Assembly: GCA_950022655.1 (NCBI GenBank)
Contig: OX465582.1
Coordinates: forward strand, 94,130,704-94,194,703
Length of the DNA stretch: 64,000 nucleotides
Direction of reading: 5' to 3'
Source of the DNA: Alentia gelatinosa
Taxonomy: Eukaryota > Annelida > Polychaeta > Phyllodocida > Polynoidae
The notes under the pieces were generated by a model. It had not been told where the DNA came from. It saw only the letters and a list, made by a program, of their open reading frames with translations, and made no database searches. Shown one piece after another: positions 13,076 through 25,900 of this stretch. How positions within the stretch are numbered: the stretch's first letter is position 1; each line of letters starts with the position of its first letter. A program made the translations under genes and the position numbers.

Positions 13076-13615
13076 TCCTGTTTTTGGATTTTACACACAG
13101 ATATATACATATTTCCATCGTTCATATCTCTCGGTAGAACCCTTAAAACGTGATATAACTGATAACTTTTAGCAACACTACACAACTTGATATCCTTTAG
13201 ATTGTTCCTGAGGAATTCTTCGAGATCAAACCAGCCAGCTTTCAGACTAGATATCTGTGTTAATCCGAGAACCTGTTTGAGGAAATAATCATCACTAGGA
13301 GCTCGCAAAAAAAAAAAAAAAAAAAAAAATTCAAGTGATATAAAGCGAGACTCTGTATCCTGGTGATCATGCAAATGCATTATTTTGCAACTTCCCTGCG
13401 GTATATGAGACAACTTAGCAACAGCGGGTAGGCCAGCCAAGTAACTGTTTAGTGGGGAGGCGCTGTGGTTTGTTTCACACTTTATCCCACCCCTAATAAA
13501 AAAAGCCATAGGCTTAACATTGGCTGACTGTGTTCTGGCGAGCGTGCACTAAAGTGTTATTCATTGCACGTGGGTAACAAATGAACTATTGAAGACGGGG
13601 TAGGATAAATACACA

Positions 13616-13755
13616 ATATTGACTGGTTTCAGATACAAGTGGCTGTATGCTCCGAGGAGTTGACGCGGAGTAATATCCGAGCGTATGCGAGGATGTTGCG
13701 CAGAGGCAACTCCGAGGAGCATACAGCCGCTTTTATCTGGAACCAGTCTATATTG
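13616..13755. repeat. hairpin with ~45-bp arms
   Basis: GGCTGTATGCTCCGAGGAGT near 13640 and its complement near 13715, extended by TTGACTGGTTTCAGAT / TCTGGAACCAGTCTA. CpG-rich compared with its flanks. It adjoins a family A terminus at about 13485-13520. Confidence 0.85.
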
Positions 13756-14290
13756 TATTCATTATCCACCTTTTCCTGACAAGTGGCGTACTGATATTAG
13801 TTAATTTAGGTGCGCACTATTTTTTCATATGCACTATTTTCCGTATGCGCCGGATTTTGCAACCCGGAGCATACAACATATCTGTATGCTCCGGGTATGT
13901 CCATACACACTCCCTATGTCTTTTCTATGGACACTTTGTATCAGGTGGATAATAAATACTAAACTGAACTAAAATTAGTAGCATTAATGTTTATCACACT
14001 CCGGTCAGGGTGGCTACGCGCTGCGCTTGGCTAATGCCTCACGCAGTAATACGCGACCTGCCCATCTAGCAATAAACACTCACACTACTAACTCTTGTTC
14101 AGTTTCTACTAAGCATGCACACCATCATGCACCAGCCCATGTCATGTATCAAAATACTAGCTTAACTACCGGGACTTTTGAACTTTTCTATACATGGCTG
14201 AACTTTGCCATCCCCGCATCAAAACCCAATCACAGATTGAACCAAATAACAACGCCTCATGTACGGGAGTGTAGCTCATGGCTTGCTCCT

Positions 14291-14555
14291 CTAACTCTCC
14301 CCTCTCTGTTGCTGTTCCCCACTGTCCGGTACTGCTGGAGTTTGGCCGATCTGGATCCTCGGGTACTGGATCTCGTGTGGGAGGGCGCCCCGGCGCGGAT
14401 AGAAGGTGAAGTCCAGCGGGTACTTGAGAAGGTTGTTGATGGAGGACATGTAGATGTCAGCGAAGCGGCACAGTCGCCTTGTGAAGTAGGTCGGGTTGTG
14501 GAAGGTGCGGAACACGCTGCCGAACTGCTTGTTGAACAGATTCTTGGTCACAAAT
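14291..14555 (-). CDS. NT5DC2: NT5DC2 coding exon 15 (C-terminus, stop)
   Basis: Residues 451 (split)-538 and a TAG stop at 14291-14293. It encodes [18 protein letters not shown] and [14 protein letters not shown], then a lineage-specific tail ending GEQQQRGES. Acceptor tttctag|AT. I saw no clear AATAAA close downstream on this strand. Confidence 0.92.
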
Positions 14556-17500
14556 CTAGAAATTAAAGCACAACATTATATTTCCTTTATCTTTTATTTT
14601 ACAATTCAATTTTGGTTGCCGCGGGCTAACTAAATATTTATAGCTGACAGTCTTCACCCTTAGATGACACCCTGACCACACAATCAACAGCCAACAGGCT
14701 GTTGCTACCATTTTAACTGGTTTTCTAATTGGAATACATAGTTTTTCAACAGTTTATACATTTAACTGTCATACTTAATAATTGGGAATCCCCTGTCCAC
14801 CAGGACTTTTCCTCCCTCTTATTTCATCTCCAACCACCTGTTGAAGAACCGCAGTGGAGGACAAGGGTAGTACTGTCACTTGACATCTCTCTCCCCACCT
14901 TCCCCCCTCTTCGAGCCTGAAGAGCACCATGTGAAACCGCATAGAAATGTTTGGATCGATTCCAACATTTCGCCTATAAGACATCATGCCCAAAACAGGA
15001 AAACACCCCTGTCACTAGTGATGTCATACTGTCAACAAACTGAGCGTTACCATACATTTGGTTCGGTAGTTAAGGTCGCCAAGGTAGCATGTGGTCTGAC
15101 TATAAATACTGCGAGCAGACGATCTGCTCACATATCATTGTGGTAGCTCGAGCTGTGCACCTCGCCACGTTATTCGTAAATGACATAACATTTTCTTTGG
15201 TGAGGATCCTTTAAAAACAATTATGATTAGTACAAATGCAAAGGTCTCAACAAATTACAGTTATTGATGGAAATTATGGGTATATGATAAAAATCTTCTT
15301 AACTGGATATAACTAGAACTGGTTGCTACCCACTTTCAGTGATCTTTTCGATCGTAGAGGGGATGCTCGATCTCCTGTTCTAAAATTCATTATTATTATA
15401 TACCTGTGGTAGTATATCCTATACATACGGCCCGCTCCTACCCATGTCATATTTATATCCGTACGACACCTAGGTGACGTACGGGGTATGTATGTGGCGT
15501 ACGGGGCATGTACGGCAGTGAAATCCAAAAACTCACCCAGAAGCAAGGTTAAAAATTGGATATTTTGAGGTATATAATAATAGAGAAACAGGCTGACTGT
15601 CTCCGTACGGATAAAATACATGTGGCGTATGGGGCATGTATGGCGTCAATACCAAACAAATCATACAAAAGCGAAGCTAAAAAATTACTATTTTAAGGTA
15701 TATAATAATTTAGTGTTTGGTAAAATTGACGATCAGAAAAACCTCAGCCTTTGGCATTGGTTAATCTTTTCGTCAATTTTAACACATTTTATCACGTACA
15801 GATAAAATAACCCTGAAGAGTTCGATTCGCATGAAACCTTGTCTTTCCACCTAAGACCTATAACAAAATCCAGACATCTCACTCAACTAGGGTGGGATAG
15901 GGGAGACAGAGTTTATCTACATCTAAGGTTATGACCACGTTTTTGCCAATTGTGACAATCGTTTCCATTAGATTACGAAACAACGGTAGTTTTAAGTATA
16001 ACAGAAAGTGTAAATTTCACTGCTGGTTTTCACTTGGAAAATTTAAGAAAGTTCACACAAGATGTGAATATGTCTAAACGTGGTTAAAGTGGGGATTCCC
16101 ATAAGGAAATGATTTCGTCATTATGACTGTAGTTACATAATGTTACATAAAACCAAAACACAGATGAGTGAACGAGTAAGATACACAAGTTCCTTTTAAT
16201 TAATTACCTGAGTTCGTTGCGTTCGGCTATCCACTCTTTCATTGCACTTCTTGATTCTGGGTCCTGGTAAACCTAGAATAATAGAAATATTATCAGTTAG
16301 ATATCTTTATTTTTTTCAGTGCTATTATTTAACTCTCCATAATTTAGGAACATTGGAGAGGCATCTTTGTATACTAGATGGCATGACTGTCAAAGTGGAA
16401 AAGAAGCTGCTAGAGGAGATCCAGTAGTCAGATGGATGTTGATGTAATTGCAACTGTGAGTGTATATAATATGATACAAATTTATAGATACCAGAGTCAT
16501 ATGTCGAAACAAATCGGTCCCTAGAGTAATCGAAGAAAATCAGCCAAAGGCCTGACGGCTGCTCTTTTATTAGGAATGATTTTATGTACAAGACAAAAAT
16601 ACCTAATTGTCAATTTTTATTGAACCAATTAAGACTTAACAAAATAAAAGACATATAAGCTACTGTTGTTATAGACAACTAACAAGGATTGTAACAGCAT
16701 ACACTGATAAACCGGTGGCACAGACAGTTCCTAATAGGAATTTTTGTTATAGGCATATTGGACAATTTGTCTTGAAAATTAAAACCACTGTCATTTTCCT
16801 TAAAATTAAATATGATGATCTCGAAGTGTTATGGAACATATGTCGCACGTAAATTGGGGGTCTCCAAGCTAGTTTTTATTAAGAGATTAATATTACGATA
16901 ATATTATAATATATAGAAATTCTAAAAAGTTGATTCTAATATAGTAAAACCCAAATCATTTTCTTATAACTGTCACAACATGTAGAAAGTGTATAATACT
17001 ACACAATAAAGTTTTGAAACCCATAGGTCACTATCCTTGTTTTTAAGAGAATTGAAGAACACTACATTTTTTCCGTGCATTTCCCATGTCAATAATGGTA
17101 AAGTTAATTTGCTTATTGTACTTATCAGGTTTGGATAAATTTGACAAAATGTGAAATACACTCATTTGACAATAGAACAAATAAAAACGATCCAGTTTTG
17201 ATTGACGGTTAACAATATTTAAGAATCGACAGGTGGCGCCACTGTGAATTGTAGGATGTGCCTTTAAACAGATAAACTACCATTATGAGAGGGAGGAGAA
17301 TTCTGCTGACCTGAAGATCTTGAATGAGGGATTCAAGGGCGATGAGCCAACGGATAGCAGACTTGTAAGGGTTGGTATTCATGGTGCTGATCTCGTCTTC
17401 CAGCTCGGGAATGATGGCTCCGGTTCTCCATCCATGCTTTAATGTTGCGTCCTGTGTTCCAGGGATTCCAGTGAGATTTTTTGGGAAAAAAAACGAAAAT

Positions 17501-19926
17501 ATTTAATCCCCTATTCAACACCAATTCTTTGCCATAAATGATACTTTGGCACTAGATATCAGTAACTCTTGGTAAACATATTGCAGAGATGTCAGCTGGG
17601 TTCAGGGAAAAACATTTTTGGAAAAAGGCGTTTCAGATATACCATATATAAAATGTTAGAAACAGGTTAAAGATGGCTGTTGGCATGTACTTAATTCAAT
17701 CTTTATATTCCTTTAATCATTCAATCATAACAATGTGATATAGGAAACATCGGTAAGAATTTATTCTCATTAACTCACCCTTGGTATGTTTCCCCAATAG
17801 ACTTAACATTGGGAACTCATTCTCAATGCTCATTGAGTATTTAGATAAAGACACTCAATGGGGGATTATGCCACCAATTTTAGCCAATCAGTCAAAGTGA
17901 GGGGTGAGATAAATTCAGAAACCTATTCAAGTTTACGGCCAGAGCTTGATCCCGATCTCGTATGAATCGCTACGTAATTTACACAGCTTTGCCTGGTGAA
18001 TTACTACGCGATTCAAACTCGATGGGATACGAGCTCTGACTGTAAACATCATAGGTTTCCTCTATTTTATCTCCTATTATTTGCTCAAGTGATTTTAAGT
18101 AAAATAGATTCCGCCACAGAACCAAAAGTGATGTTATCTACGAACAAATTTATATATATGCATATAGTTAATCAACTGTACAGTACATGGAAAACTATTC
18201 ATCAATTCAGTCGCCATATATACGTCCATAAGTTGGACATTTGCTGATGCATGAATCTACATTTGCTGAGATGTGACACTTTCACCTCTAACCAAGCCAG
18301 ATGCAACCATGAAAAAAACATAGATGCATAAATTTACCCAAACCGCATAATCATTATGTGGGTACATAGGGCCATTGATACACCTGCTAATCTCACCCCT
18401 GGTATTTTTCTCTCATAGGTTTAACATTGGGAACTCGTTATCTATGCCCAGGGTTCGTACATAGACAGCTCAATAAAATTCCAGGCTTTTTCCAGGCTCT
18501 AATATTGTTTTTTCCAGGCACATCTGGTCACTGTTTTTAAAACCATGTTTGATTCATCCCCAAGTCTTCCTTACTACCTACAGGTTTGGGATAGATATCT
18601 TAAAAAAAAAAATTCCACTTCAATATGAAGACAGATAATCAAATCCATTCTATATTATTAGCAATTGCTAAAAATGGTCAAATAAAGGATTTTTAGAGCT
18701 ATTTAATTCAAGTCACTAAAATTTCATTGGCAGTCAGGTAACATAGTTAGGAAAGCTAATGATGACCAGAATTTCATAGACTGAAAAAAAAAGGTTTTTA
18801 TGCAAAATTAAATTTTCCAGGCTCTTCCAGGTTTTTCCAGGCTCTCTGTGAGAATTCCAGGCTTTTCCAGGCCTGGAAAATCCAAAAGCATAATTCCAGG
18901 CTTTTCCAGGTTTTCCAGGCTCTGTACGAACCCTGTATGCCCCTACGAGTATTGCAGTCCGTTCTCTATGGTCTATATCCTGTGTATCATACATTCTGTT
19001 AGTGTGCACAGGGGTGAGATAAATACAGAAAGCAACTCGTTTTGGTCAAAGTCGTTCTTCACCAACTCGTTTGAATGCTAAGTTATATTCACTTGGCTCT
19101 CGCCTCGTTCATATCACCCCGCTTGGAGAACAACGAGTTTGACCAAACCTTGTTAATTTCTTCATTATTATATACCTGTGTCCGAATGTCTATAAAATAC
19201 TGCCCGCTGCTAGGGGTGCAGTATTAATAATGTTTGTGCCCGATGTGAGAGTGACTTGATAAGTCATTAAAATGTCGTTTTTTCATCGGTTATAATGATA
19301 AGCATATAATGTATAAGTATATAATGATAAGCAAACGTCCTCACTGCAGACGAAACGATTCTCGTTCTCGGTCAGTCGTCAATTTCATACTGCCTTTCGC
19401 CTATGGCGTCAGGCAGTATGATATAGACGACTGACCTCAAATGGGAACCGTTTCGTCCACAGTAAGGACGTTTCCTAATAATACGGTATACGCCACCAGT
19501 ATTAATAAATATATATCAATAAAAAATTATAAATCTCCACTTTTCACAATATCAATAAATTTACACGATACTTACGGCTAAGTCACTGTAGACATGATCA
19601 CCAAAGTACAGTACACGCGAGCCGTACCAACCAGTCAGTTCCTGGAGTTGGTACAGATTGCCCTGAACAACAAATAATAAAGTGATTAGAGTGAGATATA
19701 TAGCTACACAAACATGATACAATGAGATTTTCTTCTGTTCATCAATACCAGGGCAAGGGTAATTAGAATGGACATTGGTTACAAAATTGCTATGTACTGA
19801 AGATATATATTCACAAAGGTCAGGTTTTTCTATTCAAATTAAGATTTGGATTCGTGTCCATATTCTATATCTTTAACAATGACTTTGGGTTGTTGTTGTT
19901 TTGTTGTTTTTCTTGTTTTTTTTGGT

Positions 19927-19958
<32 letters not shown>

Positions 19959-22900
19959 GCTTCGCAATGGAAACCAGTTAAAGACTAGTAACTGATATCC
20001 AGCAGCCCCTTTATCAAGGATTACAGGTTTGTGTAAATCTCTATGCTAATAAAGAAATTTTGCCAAAAGAAAAAAAAATTAAAGACGATTATATTTGTAA
20101 AGAAAAAGCATGTATAGAAAAGATACCCTCATTATGTGGTTTAGAGAACGTCCTGTATATTGCATTCATTAAAGCTATGGAACTAAATTTCAGTAAAGAT
20201 CGATAAAATCAAGCAAGATGTTGTGTGTATGTTTAGTTATTGATTTATATGAGCTACATACTAATATCATGTGGCCAAAACCACACTTTGGGCTAGAAAA
20301 ATATCTGAATGTTCGAAAAAAATATTTCATCTGTTCCAGTGCATCTTAGCAGGGATGCGAGTTGGGTCCAGAAAAAAACCCATTGAAATATTTTTCATTG
20401 CAATACAGGGTTTACGCATTACATATACATTACAGTGGGGAATCAAGGGATTAAAGCAAAGCTCAAGATTTTCATGTGGGTCAGTGGGAAGGTTCAGTGG
20501 GGGATCATGGGCTGTACTTGAATTGGGTTATCTAGCAGTTGGTATGTCATTATTACAAAAGATAAACATAATTTTTATCCTGAAAGTGAAAACATGAATT
20601 TCAATGGAAACATTGGAATCTCGCAGCGCTGTCTAAGTGAAAGAGAAAGGTCACCTACTTCCTCGTACGGTTGTCCCTTCTTGAAGCCCGTGACTCTGTC
20701 CCAGGACTTGGTCGCCTGCGCAATATCAAATTGTCTGAATGGCCTGTACGCAAGAAAACAAATCACCAATAAGTGTTGTGAAGTCGCGAAGAGATTCAGA
20801 GCTGAAATTATCATTAGAAAACACAACTCACTGCCGGTTAACTTATTACCAACATTATATCACCTCATCTCCTATACCTACTTTTCCAGTGCTATAAGGG
20901 TGTACCAAAAACTGTGAGGATACTCACACCGGCCTCATCGCTGATGTCTTCGCAGTATAAATAAAATAATTTTTAAAAAACCCAAACTCATCGCATATCT
21001 TTTTATATAGTTTCACCAGGGTTATAATTGTCTCCACTGTTCACATCTCCCAAGATGCAACATAATACTTTTTTTATTTAATTTTCTATCACATAATAAT
21101 ATCGGAAGTACCTATATAAGGGGGCCAGAGACTATTTCAGTCAGTTAGCCTTTAGCCCTGAAGAAGGCCACAAGGCCGACACTAGTAGGCATTAATTTCT
21201 ATTCAATCACAAGCAAACAAACTACCAATGAACTGAATGTTCAACGAAGGAATTTTATTAGATTTGTCAAAAATCAATCCTGTCTCACTTAGGGTTTGTG
21301 GTCAAAACACCCAACATCTCTTTATATAGTGTCAACCTTTATAAACAACCTAGTAAACTGCGTATGGATAAACACAACAGATTTTAAGAGTAAATCGCAA
21401 TAACCTGGAACAATGTATGAAAAACAGAAATATCGAATGACTATAACTGGGTAATCTATACAGCTCACCCGGATCCTTTTTGAGTTTGAAAAGTTCGTCT
21501 TTTGAACAGTCTATGTTAATAACACAAAGTACAGTATGGTACTATAGTTTTCATAATTTAGACTGTATAATCGGTATAAATGATGACTTTTTCCTTGAGC
21601 CAAATACGGCCAGACAATTAAAACCAGCTGACTCAAACACCAGCTGATGTCAACGGCCACTTTATTGGCAAAACATCTCTGTATCAACTAAAATTAGAAA
21701 TCTGTATTATATTCAGCCAATAAAAAAATAATGAAAAAAAGAAGAAAAAAAGACAGCAAAGGCATGTACCGTAGATCAAACATAGTGTGCGGTTTAAACA
21801 CAAATAACAATAAAATAAAAATCTACGGATTTGATTAAACTGAACATATAGCCTGAGTGTTGGTGTTTGACTTGGAGGATCATGGTGTTTGAAATACAGA
21901 TATTACTGTATATTTTCATAGTAAGTCTAGGATGTGTTCACGGTGATAAAATAGCTGCAGAATAGAATTATTCAGACATGACTAGAGTACTTTACCTTGA
22001 TGTCTCATTGAAGAACTTGGGTTTGCGTGCTCGAGTTATGATCACATCAAAAAGATTGGCCCAATCGTCACCTACTAGGAATTTCATACCTAGGTCCCTA
22101 ATGAGAGAAATAAAGAAGAGAAGGATATAATTGGTTAAACACGAAATTACTGGCAGAAACATCATAGCTATTTTGGCGCATCTCAAATCTTCAGCATTGT
22201 CATTTGAGGGTCAGAAAAAAAAACCAGGTGAGCGATAGCCTTTGGGGAAATTCAAAACACTGTTTTACTGGCGTGAACAAGGCTCAGCGAATATTGTTTT
22301 TCTTTTAAACAGAGAAAGGGAATATCGTATAATGAAAATGAAGAAGTGAATTTCCATGGAAAAGTTATTAGGGGACATCTCAATATCTTCTGTTTTTTAA
22401 CGCATTAACCATACAAATATAAAAGGAATATAAGAAAAGGGACAATATGTGACTGGTAATCAAATATTCTAACAGAGGAGGATAATTAATGTGCCTGGGG
22501 TGTATATTTCAATTTGAGAACGGTAAACCTATTTTACCATATACATTTCTGAGGGACTCCTACTTTATTTCGCTAATGCATTGGGTACATACACGAAGGG
22601 GACTCCACTGTTGGTGATGAGGAAGAGTTTCTTGCCAGCCTCTGACAAACCCCGAAGAAGTTCAGCTACGCCAGTCGTTGCTGAGAGGTATATTCCTGAC
22701 AAAGCAACCAAAAAACAACATTTAACAACCTACATTTTAAATAAAAATCAAAATTTAGTTAAGAGATTGTGACCTTAAGAAGGCAGAGGAAAGACCTCTC
22801 TCAATTTTATAGCGATCAGCCTTCCCTCGGGAAGATCTGCAACCTTTACCCTTTAAGGACAGCTGCCTCGGGCCTAGCTACTCCCATCAGGACGAGTGCT

Positions 22901-25900
22901 GGTGGCAGTTTGTCTGGCTAGAGGACGGCCACATAATAGTTAAAACTGATATCCAAGTTTGTAATCATGCAGTATGATACATAATCATAAATATTTTATT
23001 TCTTTTAAAGAGAAATACTACATATGATGTTATATCTACATATTCTGAAGATTTCATGAATATTGCTCTATTATTTCTGTGTTAAAACATTTTTGTTAAT
23101 ATTGGGACAATGATGCCTCAAGTCATCATGCGTCTTTAGTGCGGTGATGCCTCCAGGCATCATGCGTCTTTAGCGCGGTGATGCCTCCAGGCATCATGCG
23201 TCCTTAAAGGGTTAAGTAATGTCCTCCCTAGACTGGCTCCAGTCACTGCATCCTAAATGCCTTTCTCCACTGTGTGACTCGGGGGCTTGCGATCCTGTAC
23301 CTCCAGAGCTATAGGATCACAAGTGCGACGTTCTCTATAGCTTGCGATCCTGGGTACTGTATGTACATCGGATCGCAAGGTAACATCGATTCTGTGTGGA
23401 GACTACCCTGCTTGCGACTGAGGTGCTTGCGATCCTAGGTACATAAGTATGCCTAGTCTCAGACTGGGGGTACCAGATATCAGACATGTTTGATATTCAA
23501 AAGCACTTGCGATCCGGGGTACATGCGGTACCTCCAGCTTGAGACTGGGTGTACTGGGTACACCCAGTCTCAGACTGGAGGGAAACTTGCAGTATCCACT
23601 GTGCGTTTTGCCGCATTGCCATCCTGAAGGTACGCCCAGTCTCAGACTGGGTGTACCTCTGTACCTAGGATCGCATGGTGGAGACAGGGCTTAAGGCTAC
23701 CCTCCTCGCTGGGATCGGGGACTGTACAATCGGTAATGGTGTTGGATTTCTGGTATTGTTTAGCTCCAGTATTCCTTACACGCTCCATACAGATATCCTG
23801 GCTACTGGTCGGGATATCTGCTGAGAGATGATACCCTCTCACTTTGATCTCAATTGGGTCACAGTCAGGAGCAGGCGAAATGTATTACTATGACAACACA
23901 GGTGGCCAGAGAACTGAAGGAAGGGAAGAATAGGAGGATAAATAGGTTTATAGGGAGCGGCTTGGGGCCATAAACAGGAGATTCTGTTCACAGTGGACAA
24001 GTTTTTGATTCATGGGACAGTCAAAGAAGGACACATACTATAATGAACTTTATTCTAATTGTAATTTATCATTTAATGAATGTTCATAATCAAAGATTTG
24101 AGCAAGTCTATGTCCTCCCATGCTCACTAGAATATACACTAGTCACAATGACATGTTGATGTTGACTATACGAGCTACCGCATAAAAAAGAAAGGAAAAC
24201 AAAGAATATATACTATTCAGTAAGATGACTCGAGTATATTGCTAGAAGTTTGCACTCATTAATGATTGCTTTGAAATCATCAAGCAATGTTGAGATGTCT
24301 GATGAGACTGTTCTACCGAAACCTTGCATTCTTTGTTATCCTCTCATAGAAAAACATGCTCTACAATGTTCTCCTTATTACACAATCTTTTTTTTCTTCT
24401 ATTGTTTCCTTTTTTTTCGGGGGGGGGGGGGGGGAGGTTACATAGGATCGGCTTTTTTAAAAATTATTATAATTTTTATTATTAATAGTGCCTCAACTAA
24501 GGTCGAGTTTTTCAGACACTTAAAGTGTGAGTATACAATTGTTACATATTTGATTTACACACATATATATATATATATATTTTTTCTTGCAAACAGACAA
24601 AAGAGTTATGAATAGAAGTGGTGAATATGATGAGAAAAAAGATTATACTATTAACTTTTGCAATTCTTATGCCGAGCTAGTTCGGTAGTCTTAGTTAGTA
24701 TTTCATCAGGATCTGCGTTACCCGTTTTTTGAAGGTTTCTTTATTCAATGTGCATTGAATATCATCATTTTGCCATTTTATTGCCACGTTCTATTAACAT
24801 TATCACACAATCATGCTGCGATAAATATAATAAACACAGTGGACTGTCGTAGACTCCTGACTGCACATTAGTTATCACACAGTGATGTCAAACCTGACAG
24901 TGCCCTGTCTTTTATTGCAATTAACTGACATAATACTATCAAGAAACGTCACGAAATTTCATATGATTGTTTATATGGCATGAGTTGTCTTCATGGAATG
25001 ATATCACGAAGCGGAGCTGAGTGATATCTCTAGTGGACGACAATGAACACCATATAAACAGTTATATGAAATTGAGTGATGTTTAGATTTTATCCTTCCC
25101 CGTCACATGTGTTTTTACTTCATATGTTACCCATGGCACATACATACATGTATCTAATGGCACAACCATGGCATACAGTCACACCATGTTAAGTCTATGG
25201 AGATTGATATTATGGGTAGGATAAAATAGATTCATTACATACATGTATTGATGTTTCAAAAAAGATTTAGCCATTGTAGCCTCTTCCATATGTTATTGTA
25301 AGTTCACATTTCACGTACCGATATTAGCCATTATTTCGTTGTGAAGAACACCAGAAGAATGGAGGCCTTGCACTGCAGACTGTAACACATGAAAAACATT
25401 GTTATTCAGTATGAAAGTCCAGGTAATAATTATAGGATATTTTACCTACTTCATTATCAATTTCCAATTCCTACACTTTCTTCTCCACAGTTTCTTCTCT
25501 CATTCTCTATAGGGCACAGAGTGTTTGCTAGTTCTGCCATCATCCGTCAGGAAATTGTAAGATAGCGCCACTGTAGTCGGGGGGACAACCACTATTATTT
25601 GCTGTTATAATCTATGGATAATCATATGACGTTAAAATCCCACTATGACACGCCAACATTTCTTTTTGGATAAAATCCATTAATAACTGGACCCACCACC
25701 TGGTGTTTTCTTTGGCCTCGGGAGCAAGATGGCTGCCTACATAGCTATGTGCCCTATACGTGTGATATCGACTATTTTTACTGGTGCATGTAACAAATGC
25801 GGAGGACACTTTGCAGGGGCCTGGTTCTATATAGAACAAAATATTGATAAATAGTGACTTTCAAACATTAAGTATACACATGCTAATCCGTAAGATTAAT

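Noticed and set aside
12988..13509. 173-codon minus-strand ORF
   Set aside because: Runs through a family A MITE and a poly-A/T tract (giving a run of Phe); no domain seen.
14027..14566. 179-codon + strand ORF
   Set aside because: Antisense to NT5DC2 exon 15, which has clear homology and splice sites.
24298..24335. third hammerhead (CTGATGA ... CGAAAC)
   Set aside because: The intervening bases do not form stem II, and no flanking stem I pairing is seen.
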